Of a stretch of DNA of 64,000 bases, positions 23,521 through 35,339 are shown piece by piece. A program made the position numbers and the translations under genes. A model generated the notes under the pieces. The model searched no databases. It worked only from the letters and a program-made list of their open reading frames with translations, and was not told the origin of the DNA. The DNA lies in assembly GCA_963971575.1 (NCBI GenBank), contig OZ020625.1, forward strand, positions 19,932,829 to 19,996,828. Direction: 5' to 3'. This DNA is from Liopterus haemorrhoidalis. Its lineage: Eukaryota; Arthropoda; Insecta; Coleoptera; Dytiscidae. How positions within the stretch are numbered: position 1 is the first letter of the stretch; every line of letters starts with the position of its first letter.

Positions 23521-26500
23521 CTAGCTGAAAACCCGTGCTTCGCTACGGTATATTGATGGTCTCATTGGCATATAATCCGCAGTTTGTTTTTAAACTTGTG
23601 CATGGGTAAGCTTTGTAACAAATAATCTAGTCGATATCTCATCTGTCCTAAGAGATATTGAGGAATCCGTGAAAAAACATTTTACTCCTTTTCACCAGAT
23701 AGGGGTCGAACTTGAAAAAATCCTTTCTTAGTGGGTTTTTACGTCATACTGAAAAATATACTCTCCGAGTTTTTATTTCTAACAAAAAAATACTAATTTA
23801 CCCTTTAGGAGTGAAAAAAAAACACATATATGCCAAAATGGAATGTTATAACTCAACAACCGTCGGAAATACAAAGGGTTCTATAATTCACCCCGAATGT
23901 AGATTCACCCCTTTAGGGGTTGATTAAGATAAAATCCTGAAATTCATTTTTCGGCATTTGTATGGGTAATCTTTATAAGCAAAAACCAAGTCTATATCTT
24001 ATTGATCCTAGAAGATATTAAGGCGTCCTCGAAATCACAATTCCCTCTTTTCACCTTTTAGGGGTGATATTTGTTAAAGGCAAAAAACTGTTAAAACCAT
24101 TTCGAGACATTTTAAAAAGACACCTATGTGCCAAAAAGAAACATTATAACTCAACAAGGAAATACGACGCGATGTATAATCTACCCCGTTTGTAGAATCA
24201 CCTCTTTAGGGGTTGATTAGGACGAAATCCTGAAATAAGTTTTTCGGCATTTGTATGGATAATTTTTGTAAGCAAACACTAACTCGATATCTTATTGGTC
24301 CTAAAAGAATTAAGGAATTACTGAAATCACATTTCACCCCTTTTCACCCTTAAGGGGTGAAATTAAAAAAAAATGTCAAAATCATTTCGAGATATTAAAA
24401 AAAAAAAACACCTATGTGCCAAAAAGTAATGTTGCCTCTAACCGAACACAGGAAATATGGCGGGATGTATAATTCACCCCGATTGTAGATCCACCCCTTA
24501 AGGGGTTGATTAGGACAAAATCCAAAAATTGGTTGTTCGGCATTTGCAAGGGTAGTTTTTGTAACTAAAAACCAAGTCGATATTCTTATTGGTCCTAAAA
24601 AATGTTAAACAATCCTTGAAATCACATTTTACCCCTTTTTACCCTTTAGGGGTAAAATTTAAAAAAAATTGTCAAAACCATTTAGAGATATTTTAAAAAT
24701 ACGCCTATATGCCAAAAACAAACGTTATAACTCAACAAACACAGGAAATACGACGCGATGTATAATCTACCCCGTTTGTAGAATCACCCCTTTAGGGGTT
24801 GATTAGGACGAAATCCTGAAATAAGTTTTTCGGCATTTGTATGGATAATTTTTGTAAGCAAACACCAAGTCGATATCTTATTGGTCCTAAAAGAATTAAG
24901 GAATTACTGAAATCACATTTCACCCCTTTTCACACTTAAGGGGTGAAATTAAAAAAAAATGTCAAAATCATTTCGAGATATTAAAAAAAAAAGAAACCTT
25001 ATAACCCAACAAACACAGGGAATACGACGGGATGTATAATTCACCCCAATTGTAGATCCACCGTTTAGGGGTTGATTAGGACAAAATCCTGAAATATATT
25101 TTTCCGTATTTGTATGTGTAATCTTTGTAAGTAAAAAGCAAGTCGATATCTTATTGGTCCTAAGAGATATTAAGGAATCCTTGAAATCACAATTCACCCC
25201 TTTTCACCCTTTAGGGGTGAAATTTAAAAAAACTGTCAATATTATTTCGAGATTTTTTAAAAGACATCTATGTGCCAAAAATTAATGTTGCAACTAAACG
25301 AACAGAGGAAATACGACGGGATGTATAATTCACCTTGATTGTAAATCCATCCCTTTAAGGGTTGATTAGGACCAAATCCTGAAATAAGTTTTTCGGTATT
25401 TGTATGGGCAATCTTCGTAAGCAAAAAGCAAGTCGATATCTTATTGGTCCTAAGTGATTTAAGGAATCCTTGAAATCACAATTCACCCCTTTTCACCCTT
25501 TAGGGGTGAAATTTTAAAAACCTATCAAAAACTTTTCGAGATATTTTAAAAAGACACCTATGTGCTAAAAAGTAATGTTGCAACTAAACGAACACAGGAA
25601 ATAAGACGGAATGTATAACTCACCCCGATTGTAGATCCACCCCTTTAGGGGTTGATTAGGACAAATTCCTGAAATAAGTTTTTCGGTAATTGTATGGATA
25701 ATATTTGCAAGCAAACAGTAAGTCTATATCTTATTGGTCCTAAGAGATATTAAGGAATCCTTGAAATCACAATTCACCCCTTTTTCAACCCTTAGGGGTG
25801 AAATTTTAAAAAACTGTCAAACCCATTTTGAGATATTTTAAAAAGACACCTATGTGCCAAAAAGTAATGCTGCAACTAATGAACACAGGAAATACGACGG
25901 GATGTATAATTCACCCCGATTGTAGATCCACCCCTTTAGGGGTTGATTAGGACAAAAACCTGAAATATGTTTTTCGGTATATATATGGGTAATCTTTGTA
26001 AGCAAAAAGCAAGTCGATATCTTATTGTTTCTAAGAGATATTAAGGAATACTTGAAATCATAATTCACCCCTTTTCACCCTATAGGGGTGAAATTTTAAA
26101 AAACTACAAAAACCTTTTCGAGATATTTTAAAAAGACTACTATGTGCTAAAAAGTAATGTTGCAACTAAACGAACACAGGAAATACGACGGAATGTATAA
26201 CTCACCCCGATTGTAGATCCACCCCTTTAGGGGTTGATTAGGACAAAATCCGGAAATATGTTTTTCGGTATTTGTATGGGTAATCTTTGTAAGCAAAAAG
26301 CAAGTCGAAATCTTATTGGTTCTAAGAGATATTAAGGAATACTTGAAATCATAATTCACCCCTTTTCACCCAATGGGGGTGAAATTTTAAAAAACTATCA
26401 AAAACATTTCGAGATATTTTAAAAAGACTCCTATGTGCTAAAAAGTAATGTTGCAACTAAACGAACAGAGGAAATACGACGGGATGTATAACTCACCCGA

Positions 26501-27122
26501 TTGTAGATCCACCCCTTTAGGGGTTGATTAGGACAAAATCCTGAAATTTGTGATTCGGTATTTGTATGGGTAATCTTTGTAAGCAAAAAGCAAGTCGATA
26601 TCTTATAGGTCCTAAGAGATATTAATGAATCCTTAAAATCACAATTCACCCCTTTTTGCCCTTTAGGGGTGAAATTTCAAAAAACTGTCAATACCATTTC
26701 GAGATATTTTAAAAAGACACCTATGTGTCAAAAAGAAACCTTATAACTCAACAAACACAGGAAATACGACGGGATGTAAAATTCACCCCGATTGTAGATT
26801 CACCCCTTTAGGGGTTGATTAGGACAAAATCCTGAAATATGTTTTTCGGCATTTGTATGGGTAATGTTTGTAAGCAAAACCTAAGTCGATATCCCATCGA
26901 CCCGAAGAGATATTAAAGAATCCGTGAAATCACATTTCACCCCTTTTCACCCCTTAGGGGTTGTATTTCGAAAAATCCCTTCTTAGTGGGTGCTTACGTC
27001 ATGGAAGGAATATACTCTCCAAATTTCAAGTTTCTAGGCCCGTGGGTTCGGGCTGGGCGGTGATGAGTGAGTCAGTCAGTCAGTCAGTCAGTCAGGACAC
27101 TGCCTTTTATATATATAGAAGA
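23521..27122 (-). mobile_element. Helitron-like element H5, middle of the trimer
   Basis: Its 3' CTAG begins at 23521, directly next to H4's TC. Its 5' end reads TCTTCTATATATATAAAAGG on the minus strand, with TC at 27122-27121, directly next to H6's CTAG. A 3-bp extension (TCT) distinguishes its 5' terminus from the others. The core is about eleven ~291-bp units. Its 5'-most ~400 bp look identical to those of H6. Confidence 0.8.
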
Positions 27123-30100
27123 CTAGCTGAGCACCCGTGCTTCGCTACGGTACATTGACGATCTCATTAGTGTCATTAGTGTAAAATACTCAGTTTGTTT
27201 TTAAACATGTGTATGGGTAACCTTTGTAAGCAAAAACCTAGTCGATATCTCATTTGTCCTAAGAAATATTGAGGAATCCGTGAGAAAACATTTTACTCTT
27301 TTTTCCCCACATAGAGATCGAACTTCAAACAATCCCCTTTTAGTGGGTTCTTACGTCAAACTGAGTAAAAAAAAATCTTTCAAACTTTTTAAATACTTTA
27401 AAAAGACATATATGCCAAAAAGAAATGTTATAACTCAACAAACGAAAGAAATACGAAGGGTTCTAAACCCTGAATGCAGGTCCACCCTTTAGGGGTTGGT
27501 TAGTGTAAAATTTTAAAATAAGTTTAAGTTTAACTAAGTATGGGTAACTTTTGTAAGCAAAAACCAAGTCAATATCTCAATAGTCCTAAGAGATATTGAG
27601 GAATCCGTGAAATCACATTTCAGCCCTTTTCACCTCCTTAGGAACCGAATTTTGAAAAGTTCCGTATAAGTGGGTGCTTAGGTCATGGAGGGAATATATT
27701 TCCCAAATTTCATGTCCCTATGTCAAGGGACGTTCTATGGAATAAAAAATACAAATTAACCCCGTTAGGGATGAAAATTTAAAAAAACTGTCAAAACGCT
27801 TACTAAATATTTTAAATAGAAAGCTATGTAGGTTTCTATTTAATAGAAACCTATGTAAGTTTTCTATAATTAACCCCGAATATAGATTCATCCCTTTAGA
27901 GGTTGATTAGGGCAAAATCCTGAATATCTGTTGCAAACATTTGTATGGGTAACCTTTGTAAGCAAAAACCAAGTCGATATCTGATTTGTTCTAAAAGATA
28001 TTGAGGGATTCTTGAAATCATATTTCACCCCCTTTTTACCCCCTTAGAGATCGACTTTTGAAAAATCTTCTTAGTGGAATATATTTTGCGAATTTCATGT
28101 ATCTATGTCCAAAAAACGTTCTATCGAATAAAAAATACCCATTTACCCCTTTAAGGGTGAAATTTAAGAAAGCTGTCAAAATTGTTTCGAGGTATTTTAA
28201 AAAGACATCTATGTGCCAAAAAGGAATATTATGACACACCAAACACAGGAAATACGACGGGATGTATAATTCACCCCGAATGTAGATTCACCCCTTTAGG
28301 GGTTGATTAGGATAAAATACTGAAATAAGTTTCTCGCATTTGTATGGGCAATCTTTATAAGCAAAAATCAAATCGCTCATAACTTATTGGTCCTAAGAAA
28401 TATTAAAGAATCCTTGAAATCACATTTCACCCTTTAGGGGTGATAGATTCATCCTTTTAGGGGTTGATTAGGACAAAATCCTGAAATAGATTTTTTGGCC
28501 TTTGTATTGGCAATCTTTATAAGCAAAAACCAAATCGATATTTTATTGGTCCTCAGAGATATTAGAGTATCATTAAAATCACATTTCACCCCTTTAAACC
28601 CTTTAGAAGGAAATTAAAAGAACGGTAAAAAATATTTCGAGATATTTAAAAAAGACACCTATGTGCCAAAAAAGTATATTATAAGTCAACAAACACAGAA
28701 AATACGACTGCATGTATAATTCACCCCGATTGTAGATTCACCCCTTTAGGGGTTGATTAGGACAAAATCCTGAATTAGTTTTTTCGGCATTTGTATGAGT
28801 AATCTTTGGAAGAAAAAACCAAGTCGATAATTTATTGGTCCTAAGAGATATTAAGAAATGCTTAAATTCACATTTCACCCCTTTTCACCCATAAGGGATG
28901 CAATTTTAAAATACTGTCAATATTATTTCGAGATATTTAAAAAAAAACAAGTATGTGCACCTATGTGCCTAAAAGAAATTTTCTCTCAACAAACTCAGAA
29001 AATACGACGGCATGTTTAATTCACCCCAATTGTATATGCACCCCTTTACGGGTTGATTGGGACAAAAATCAGAAATAAGTTATACGGCATTTGTATGAGT
29101 AATCTTTGTAAGCAATAATTGGTCCTAAGAGATATTAAAGAATCCATGACTTCATATTTCACCCCTTTTCACCCTTTAGGGACGTAATTTTAAAAAACTA
29201 TCAATACTATTTCGAGAGTGCCAAAACGAAATTGTATAACTCAACAAACACAGGAAATACGACGGAATGTATAATTCACCCCGTTTGTAGATTCACCCCT
29301 TTAGGGGTTGATTAGGACAAAATCCTAAAATAAGTTTTTCGGCATTTGTATGAGTAATTACTGCAAGAAAAAAGCAAGTCGATATCTTATTGGTCCTAAG
29401 AGATATTAAGAAATCCTTGAATTCACATTTCACCCCTTTTCACCCTTTTGGGACGTAATTTTAAAAAACTGTCAATACCATTTCGAGATATTTTAAAAAG
29501 ACACTTATGTGCGAAAAATAAATTTTATAACTCAACAAACACAGGAAATACGCCGGGATGTATAATTCACCCCGATTGTAGATTCACCCCTTTAAGGGTT
29601 GATTAGGACAAAATACTGAAATTAGTTTTTCGGTATTTGTATGGGTAATCTTTTTAAGCAAAAAGCAAGTCGATATCCTATTGGTCCTAAGAAGTATTAA
29701 GGAATCCTTGAAATCACATGTCACCCCTTTTCACCCTTTGGGGCTGAAATTTTAAAAAACTGTCAAAACTATTCCGAAATATTTTAAAACGACACCTATG
29801 TGCCAAAAAGTAATGTTACATCTCAACAATCACAAGAAATACGACGGGATGTATAATTCACCCCAATTGTAGATTCCCCCCTTTAGGGGTTGATTAGGAC
29901 AAAATACTGAAATCAGTTTTTCGGTATTTGTATGGGTAATCTTTTTAAGCAAAAAGCAAGTCGATATCTTATTGGTCCAAAGAAATATTAAGGAATCCTT
30001 GAAATCACATGTCAACCCTTTTCACCCTTTGGGGCTGAAATTTTAAAAAACTGTCAAAACTATTTCGAAATATTTTAAAAAGACACCTATGTGCCAAAAA

Positions 30101-30776
30101 GTAATGTTACATCTCAAAAATCACAAGAAATACGACGGGATGTATAATTCACCCCAATTGTAGATTCCCCCCTTTAGGGGTTGATAAGGACAAAATCCTG
30201 AATTTAGTTTTTCGGTATTTGTATGGGTAATTTTTGTAAGCAAAAAGCAAGTCGATATCTTATTGGTCGTAAGAGATATTAAAGAATCCTTGAAATCACA
30301 TATCACCCCTTTTCACCCTTTAGGGGTGAAATTTTAAAAAACTGTCAAAACCATTTCGAGATATTATAAAAAGACACCTATGTGTCAAAAAGAAACCTTA
30401 TAACTCAACAAACACAGGAAATACGACGGGATGTAAAATTCACCCCGATTGTAGATTCACCCCTTTAGGGGTTGATTAGGACAAAATCCTGAAATATGTT
30501 TTTCGGCATTTGTATGGGTAATGTTTGTAAGCAAAACCTAAGTCGATATCCCATCGACCCGAAGAGATATTAAAGAATCCGTGAAATCACATTTCACCCC
30601 TTTTCACCCCTTAGGGGTTGTATTTCGAAAAATCCCTTCTTAGTGGGTGCTTACGTCATGGAAGGAATATACTCTCCAAATTTCAAGTTTCTAGGCCCGT
30701 GGGTTCGGGCTGGGCGGTGATGAGTGAGTCAGTCAGTCAGTCAGTCAGTCAGGACACTGCCTTTTATATATATAGA
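27123..30776 (-). mobile_element. Helitron-like element H6, last of the trimer
   Basis: CTAG at 27123 follows H5 without a spacer. The 5' TC is at 30776-30775, preceded on the minus strand by A. Together with the T after H4's CTAG (position 18273), the whole trimer sits in one A|T target (...cataA|Ttatg...). Satellite core and GACT microsatellite are as in H5. No coding capacity. Confidence 0.8.
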
Positions 30777-30847
30777 TTATGTTGTATTATTATTATTTTT
30801 TTTTAAATTCATTACTACTTATGAATTATTTACAAATACAGTGTAAT

Positions 30848-31150
30848 TTAATAAGTTTTGTTAGTGTCAATTAATTTTAATACATCTGGTGGTAGATCAT
30901 ATGTATCACAGCACGAATTATGCCTTTTAAGGCCATATCTTATATGCAATATTGCGTTTGTAGTTTTATCTATCAGTCTATTCCTTAAATTATTTTTTAC
31001 AATATTCATTTTACTAAAAAGTCTTTTGACATCAGCATTCGAATGCGGTAGTAATAAAGCAGACTTTACAAGTTCAGTCAGTTCATTAAAAGAATTTATT
31101 CCAGCTGCATCCTTGTAAACATATACTTCTGACCAGAAATCTTCTGATTA
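30848..31150 (-). pseudogene. hAT transposase C-terminal dimerisation-domain fragment
   Basis: Minus-strand translation gives DFWSEVYVYKDAAGINSFNE, then LLLPHSNADVKRLFSKMNIV and RNRLIDKTTNAILHIRYGL, ending in a stop at 30848. The LPHSNADVERxFSxMN-like block followed by NRL...LxxRYGL is the hAT C-terminal dimerisation domain, part of the RNase-H-like fold. The frame is interrupted upstream near 31146, where similarity seems to continue in another frame (NVIGQHFKE), so it is a decayed 3' end. A plus-strand open frame over the same bases is a shadow. It lies outside the hAT-bounded interval that starts at 31790. Confidence 0.75.
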
Positions 31151-31789
31151 ACGTTTCTTTAAAATGTTGCCCTATAACATTTGTTATAATTTATGTATAT
31201 TTTGTACGGTGTAGTTTGAAACCTCCAGAATTGCTGGAATTTTCATTTTTGTAAGTTGTCATGTCTTCTTTAATGGTTTGAAGCAGGTTTTTGTTAAACA
31301 AAATTATCAAAAGCCTCACTTAATCTGTAAAAGTAACTAGAATTGAAAATCTAGTTCCGCCTAAACCAGAGAAACAGACTTTATATGTATTTTACAAGTA
31401 TATTTATTTTATACAAGTAAATTTTATATATAAAAAAATCCCTATAAAACGCGCCAGATTATAAAGAAAAGTACCGTAACTGCCCAAAAGTCCCCAAACG
31501 TAGGCTCTTGTTTACAAGATTCAGTGATTAGCGCGCGTAATTTAAAGCAAACGAATTAAGGCGTTGTGTAATTTTTACGTTGTGTATACTTAAAAATACC
31601 AACATGTAAGGATATGTAAAGATATTTGGTTATTAATTTGAGTAGATTATAATCAAAACAAAGAAATTTTCTCTTCTAATATTAGAATTTCCGTAGAAAA
31701 TGACATAATTTCCTTTTTCCATGGACAAGATAAAAAATCCTTAAATCTACGGAATTTTTCCTTGATTCTGAGATAACCGAGATTTTAAA
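31151..31789. other. Unassigned region with one copy of a 160-bp direct repeat
   Basis: It contains the first copy of a repeat at 31274-31437, listed separately. The rest is AT-rich with no supported gene. It ends with ATTTTAAA at 31782-31789, the apparent left target duplication of the large hAT-bounded interval. Confidence 0.35.
31274..31437 (+). repeat. Direct repeat, copy 1 (GGCGGAACTAG family)
   Basis: Nearly identical to 31959-32118, with about two substitutions seen. Sequence continues past it into ATAAAACGCGCCAGATTATA; after the second copy the matching sequence (GAAACGCGCTAGATTATGAA) appears only beyond HINE copy B. This copy therefore serves as an empty-site reference for that insertion. 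Confidence 0.75.
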
Positions 31790-31958
31790 CAGTGATGGGC
31801 GTTTACAAGTAAACTTTAATTATTTACCTTAACGTGTAAATTTATTAACTTTTAGGAGATTACGGAAATATTGACAATAGAAATGTCTAGGGTTTCGTAG
31901 GTATAATTAAGAAACCCTGGACACTCTTATGTCCTTTGACCTATTTAAACCAAATTTT

Positions 31959-32118
31959 GGTTTGAAGCAGGTTTTTGTTAAACAAAATTATCAAAAGCCT
32001 CACTTAATCTGTAAAAATAACTAGAATTGAAAATCTAGTTCCGCCTAAACCAGAGAAACAGACTTTATATGTATTTTACAAGTATGTTTATTTTATACAA
32101 GTAAATTTTATATATAAA
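31959..32118 (+). repeat. Direct repeat, copy 2
   Basis: Second copy of the 31274 repeat, interrupted at its right edge by HINE copy B. Confidence 0.75.
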
Positions 32119-33076
32119 AAATTGATGTGACGTGTGAATATTCACACATTTCCGGGTTTCGCAGGTATATAATAAGTGAAGGCGTTATGCTGAGTGTGTA
32201 GGACAAATTTTACTTTGTAGTAATCACGGCAAAATGAACGATATTTTTAAAATAATTTATCGTCTGTTAATCATATAATAAGACTGGTTATTAAATTTAC
32301 GCTCTTAAAAATTAAATACAACATTTGTCAAAATATAACTAGAATTTTGACAAAATAATTTCAACATAATAAAAATGCAAAAAAAAACAGAAAAAATAAA
32401 ATTCACTCCGTACTCGAACTCGAAACCCTTTGTTTTCCAGCTCATTTTAGCTTACGACACCAGTGCTCTAACCCATTACGCTAATGCACGCCTTGCATTT
32501 GAGTGTCTTACATTGGTATAACTTTTGTACTTTGTGAACCAAAAACCACAAAAAATGCGTTATTTTGCATGCCAAATTTCACAGAAACACAAAAAAATGC
32601 GTTATTTTCCGAAAACATAATCTGATCAAAAATTCCTGTTGTACTATTTCGGTTCACACCAATATACATTACTTAGATTTTTTTTAGATTTTTAGTTTAA
32701 ACCATCTGGGTTACAGGGTGTGGGACAAAATTTTTTTTGCACAATTTTGGCAAAAATCGCATCAATAAATTTATTTTGCAAAAATAAAATTTTGATCGTT
32801 AATCCACGTACTAAGGGCTTTAATTTGATACCCTACTCAGAATTAAAAAAAAATATTTTTGTTTTCGATGAGCACATATTTGTTTATATTTGTAGGGGGG
32901 TATGTTCTTTAGATGTTTTAGTATTTTTCCTATGTGCGGGTCAAAGAGTTGTATAAGCATGCCAAATTTCAACTCTCTAGGTTTAGTGGTTTGGCTACAA
33001 TTTTTACCGAACAGACAGACAGACAGACGACAAAATGACGGTATAAGGGTTTTTTGGTCATACCTACAAAACCCTA
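32119..33076 (-). mobile_element. HINE-like element, copy B, full length
   Basis: On the minus strand it begins TAGGGTTTTGTAGGTATGAC at 33076, with a GTCT run at about 33008-33028. It ends with the subTIR (CCTGCGAAACCC), the stem-loop (GTGTGAATATTCACAC) and CACATCAATTTTTT at 32119. Apart from a tRNA-like module it has no coding capacity. The open frames over it are not conserved between copies. Confidence 0.7.
32400..32510 (-). promoter_or_regulatory. tRNA-like Pol III box module in HINE copy B
   Basis: On the minus strand TTAGCGTAATGGGTTAGAG (A-box-like) is followed by GAGTTCGAGTAC (B-box-like). It occupies the same place in the element as in the other copies. It is degenerate, with no complete cloverleaf. 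Confidence 0.45.
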
Positions 33077-33329
33077 AAAAGCACTATAGGTGAAACGCGC
33101 TAGATTATGAAGAAAAACACCGTTATTGAACGACCGCGCAAATTAAACTAAAAGAGCGCAATACCTGGTTACACCAATATTAGTGCTAAAAGCGCCAAGT
33201 TCACAACAGTGCCAAAGTTATAATCCCCACTACAAATTTCACGCGCATGTTTCACGCCAGGCCAATACATATTCGTCCGACAGTGTTCTGTGGACAGTAA
33301 CTATATACTGTAGTTTTACAAGCTCAGCA

Positions 33330-33507
33330 ATGGAACAACGAAATAAAATAAAAAAACCAGTGGCTACAACGACAACAGAGACAACTCCACAACCTGTGCC
33401 TGCCCCGGAGAGCTTAGCAAGCTCAGAACCAACTACTTCTATGAGTTTAAGTGCGACCAAGGACACGCAAGAATATTTAGACAAAATTCATCTTGAACCG
33501 AGACCAG
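33330..33507 (+). CDS. C2H2 zinc-finger gene, putative first coding exon
   Basis: The ATG at 33330 opens a low-complexity N-terminus (MEQRNKIKKPVATTTTETTP and so on): a short basic start, then Thr/Pro/Ser/Glu-rich, probably disordered. It ends at CCAG|GTAAGG, a strong splice donor, leaving one base of a codon. The zinc-finger exon at 38942 begins with two bases before its frame, so the phases fit and the junction codon would be GTC (Val). An in-frame ATG at 33183 exists but lies in sequence resembling repeat flanks, so I prefer 33330. The link to the downstream exon is inference from phase, strand and order; intermediate exons could be missed. The protein would be nuclear, with sequence-specific DNA binding by its fingers. 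Confidence 0.45.
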
Positions 33508-34007
33508 GTAAGGTTAAACGTAGTCATCCGCCTTGTAAAGACTCTGGATGTTATTAGTGTAACGGGCAACGATTCTCAGTGGTGAATTAACAAAGAAAGA
33601 TACACTTTTATATCAATCTAATTAATTATTTACCATATATTCTGTCAAACACTATTACTAACTACTGTCCTTTTTTTTATCTCCATGGTTTTCCAAATTT
33701 CCCGAAGTAGGCAACCCGCATGGCTTAAACATTTTGCGGCTTGCCTACTTAAGGTCCATAGATCGTAACATTAGGGTTGCTGACTTTTTCTGAGACAGTT
33801 CTTGGACATATTTGTCAAAACTGAAATATATGTATAGGTATACATATGTATATGGATGTAATTTCACAATATTTTCCACTGAGAAACCACTTAACATATT
33901 AACATACCTATTATTCCGAGGAAATTTTTTTATGTACAAAAAAATAACACAGTTTTTTTATGTTTTTTTTATTATTATACGAGCCTGATGGTCCACTTTA
34001 ATGCATA
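33508..34007 (+). other. Intron sequence, unassigned
   Basis: This begins the proposed ~5.4-kb intron of the zinc-finger gene. It is AT-rich, with a palindromic stretch (AAGTAGGCAACCCGC / GCGGCTTGCCTACTT near 33704-33752). Nothing else is recognised. Confidence 0.3.
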
Positions 34008-34297
34008 TAAGCAGTTCACTTTTGTAAGAACAAACTAAGAGGGAATTTTTTGTTTGCACCTTTGAAAATTATGTCATGTTGGTATTAAAAAATGTTACTT
34101 TTTTAAAATGTCGATCCATTTAACATATGTCATAATGAAAAATGATATCTTAATAATAATGATCATAACCGTATCAACCTAAAGTCGGTTTTACAGCGTA
34201 AGGAATATTTTTAATTGACATTTAAAGTCAGTAACACACCATAAAAGTAACCAAAATAACCAGATCTAGTTTGTTCTTACAAAAATGAACTGCTTAT
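34008..34297. mobile_element. MITE with ~30-bp inverted termini and TA flanks
   Basis: Left end TAAGCAGTTCACTTTTGTAA and right end, inverted, TAAGCAGTTCATTTTTGTAA, continuing through AGAACAAACTA. TA dinucleotides flank both ends, suggesting a Tc1/mariner-mobilised MITE of about 290 bp. It sits in the proposed zinc-finger intron. Confidence 0.75.
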
Positions 34298-35337
34298 AGT
34301 AATAATAATAATAATAAATCTAAAATCTAATAGGAATAAATCAAAAATTATATTGTTATATTATAAATAATCAGGAATTCAAAACAAAAATTATTGTTAA
34401 TATGTATGCACGATCAAAAAGGATTTTTGAAAGCTTTCTCTGAAATTCTGGGACATTTTGACATTCAACCTGGATTCTGGACAGCAACTTCAATTCCTGG
34501 ACAATCCGTTGCCGAAACTATCACTGTACTTGTTAAATGTTAAAAAGCAAGTTCGTTGCAATACTATTTAAATTTTTTTAGTACGATGAGCCATTTATGA
34601 CTCAAAATAAAATGAAAACATTGAAAAAAATTTAACAATACTATTTTTCTAATAAAGCGATTTTTAAACTTGTGAAACAAACAGCATAGTTCTTATATTT
34701 TCATTCTTTTTTATCTTAATTAATGTAATTTTTTAAAATATGATCTATTATTCATATACCAATTTGGTCATATAAGTTATATTTAATTACTTAAATGTCA
34801 GTAGAATGAATTTGTTTCTTTTTGAAGATTTAGGTGGTCGCCGACCTATAAAACAGGGCATCGAATCGGAACTAAACCGAAAAAAATCGTTATTTTTGTC
34901 GGACCGTAAACTGGAGCTAAACCGAAAAAATATCGGTTTATTTCGGTTGGGTACATGTTTTTATAATGGCCCGCTACCTACAAAAGGTTGCCGGTTTTCT
35001 TTAATATATAATTTATATTCAGAGATTGTTCATAAAACGGTCATAAAACTCTGTTTTAAGAATAACAGACATAAGGCGCCTTATGAAGTTCTTATCTCTA
35101 TGGAACTAATTTACAGCAGGCCCGGCGTACATTAGTGTGTAGCGGCACACAAACTGTGCTAAACTATTGCGGCATAGGTCAAGAGTGCGACAAAAAAAAA
35201 AAACTTAAGTTGGGAACACTGAAATTTTTGCCAACTGTAATGAGAAGTTACTAGTTACTAGAAGTTATCCCTATTACACGATAACAATGATGAAATTATT
35301 GATTTTATTATAATTTTAGTTCCATAAAATTTCAATA
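34298..35337. other. Unassigned intronic region
   Basis: A (TAA)n run, AT-rich filler, and around 34860-34960 repeated AACCGAAAAAAATCG / ATCGGTTTATTTCGGTT-like words that resemble an inverted repeat. A 109-codon open frame at 34806-35135 has no domain I recognise and consists largely of these repeat words, so I do not call it a gene. Confidence 0.3.
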
Positions 35338-35339
35338 TA

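Noticed and set aside
9421..30306. Repeated ~60-70-residue open frames in the Helitrons (N-C-D-F-K-D-S-L-I-S-L and similar), always on the element's sense strand
   Set aside because: They recur because the satellite unit repeats and its period is close to a multiple of three. Units with indels or stops are just as common, and no start signal or known motif is present. I treat them as a by-product of satellite conservation.
26961..30806. Open frames starting MYFEKSLLSGCLRHGRNILS at H5 and H6
   Set aside because: Identical because the 5' ends of H5 and H6 are identical. They run through the GACT microsatellite (SQSVSQ repeats) and out of the element; not a gene.
33183..33329. Upstream in-frame ATG for the zinc-finger first exon
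   Set aside because: It adds 49 codons of repeat-flank-like sequence. The ATG at 33330 is followed by a more coherent low-complexity N-terminus.
34806..35135. 109-codon open frame in the zinc-finger intron
   Set aside because: It is made largely of CGGTT/AACCG repeat words with no domain and no splice or poly(A) context.
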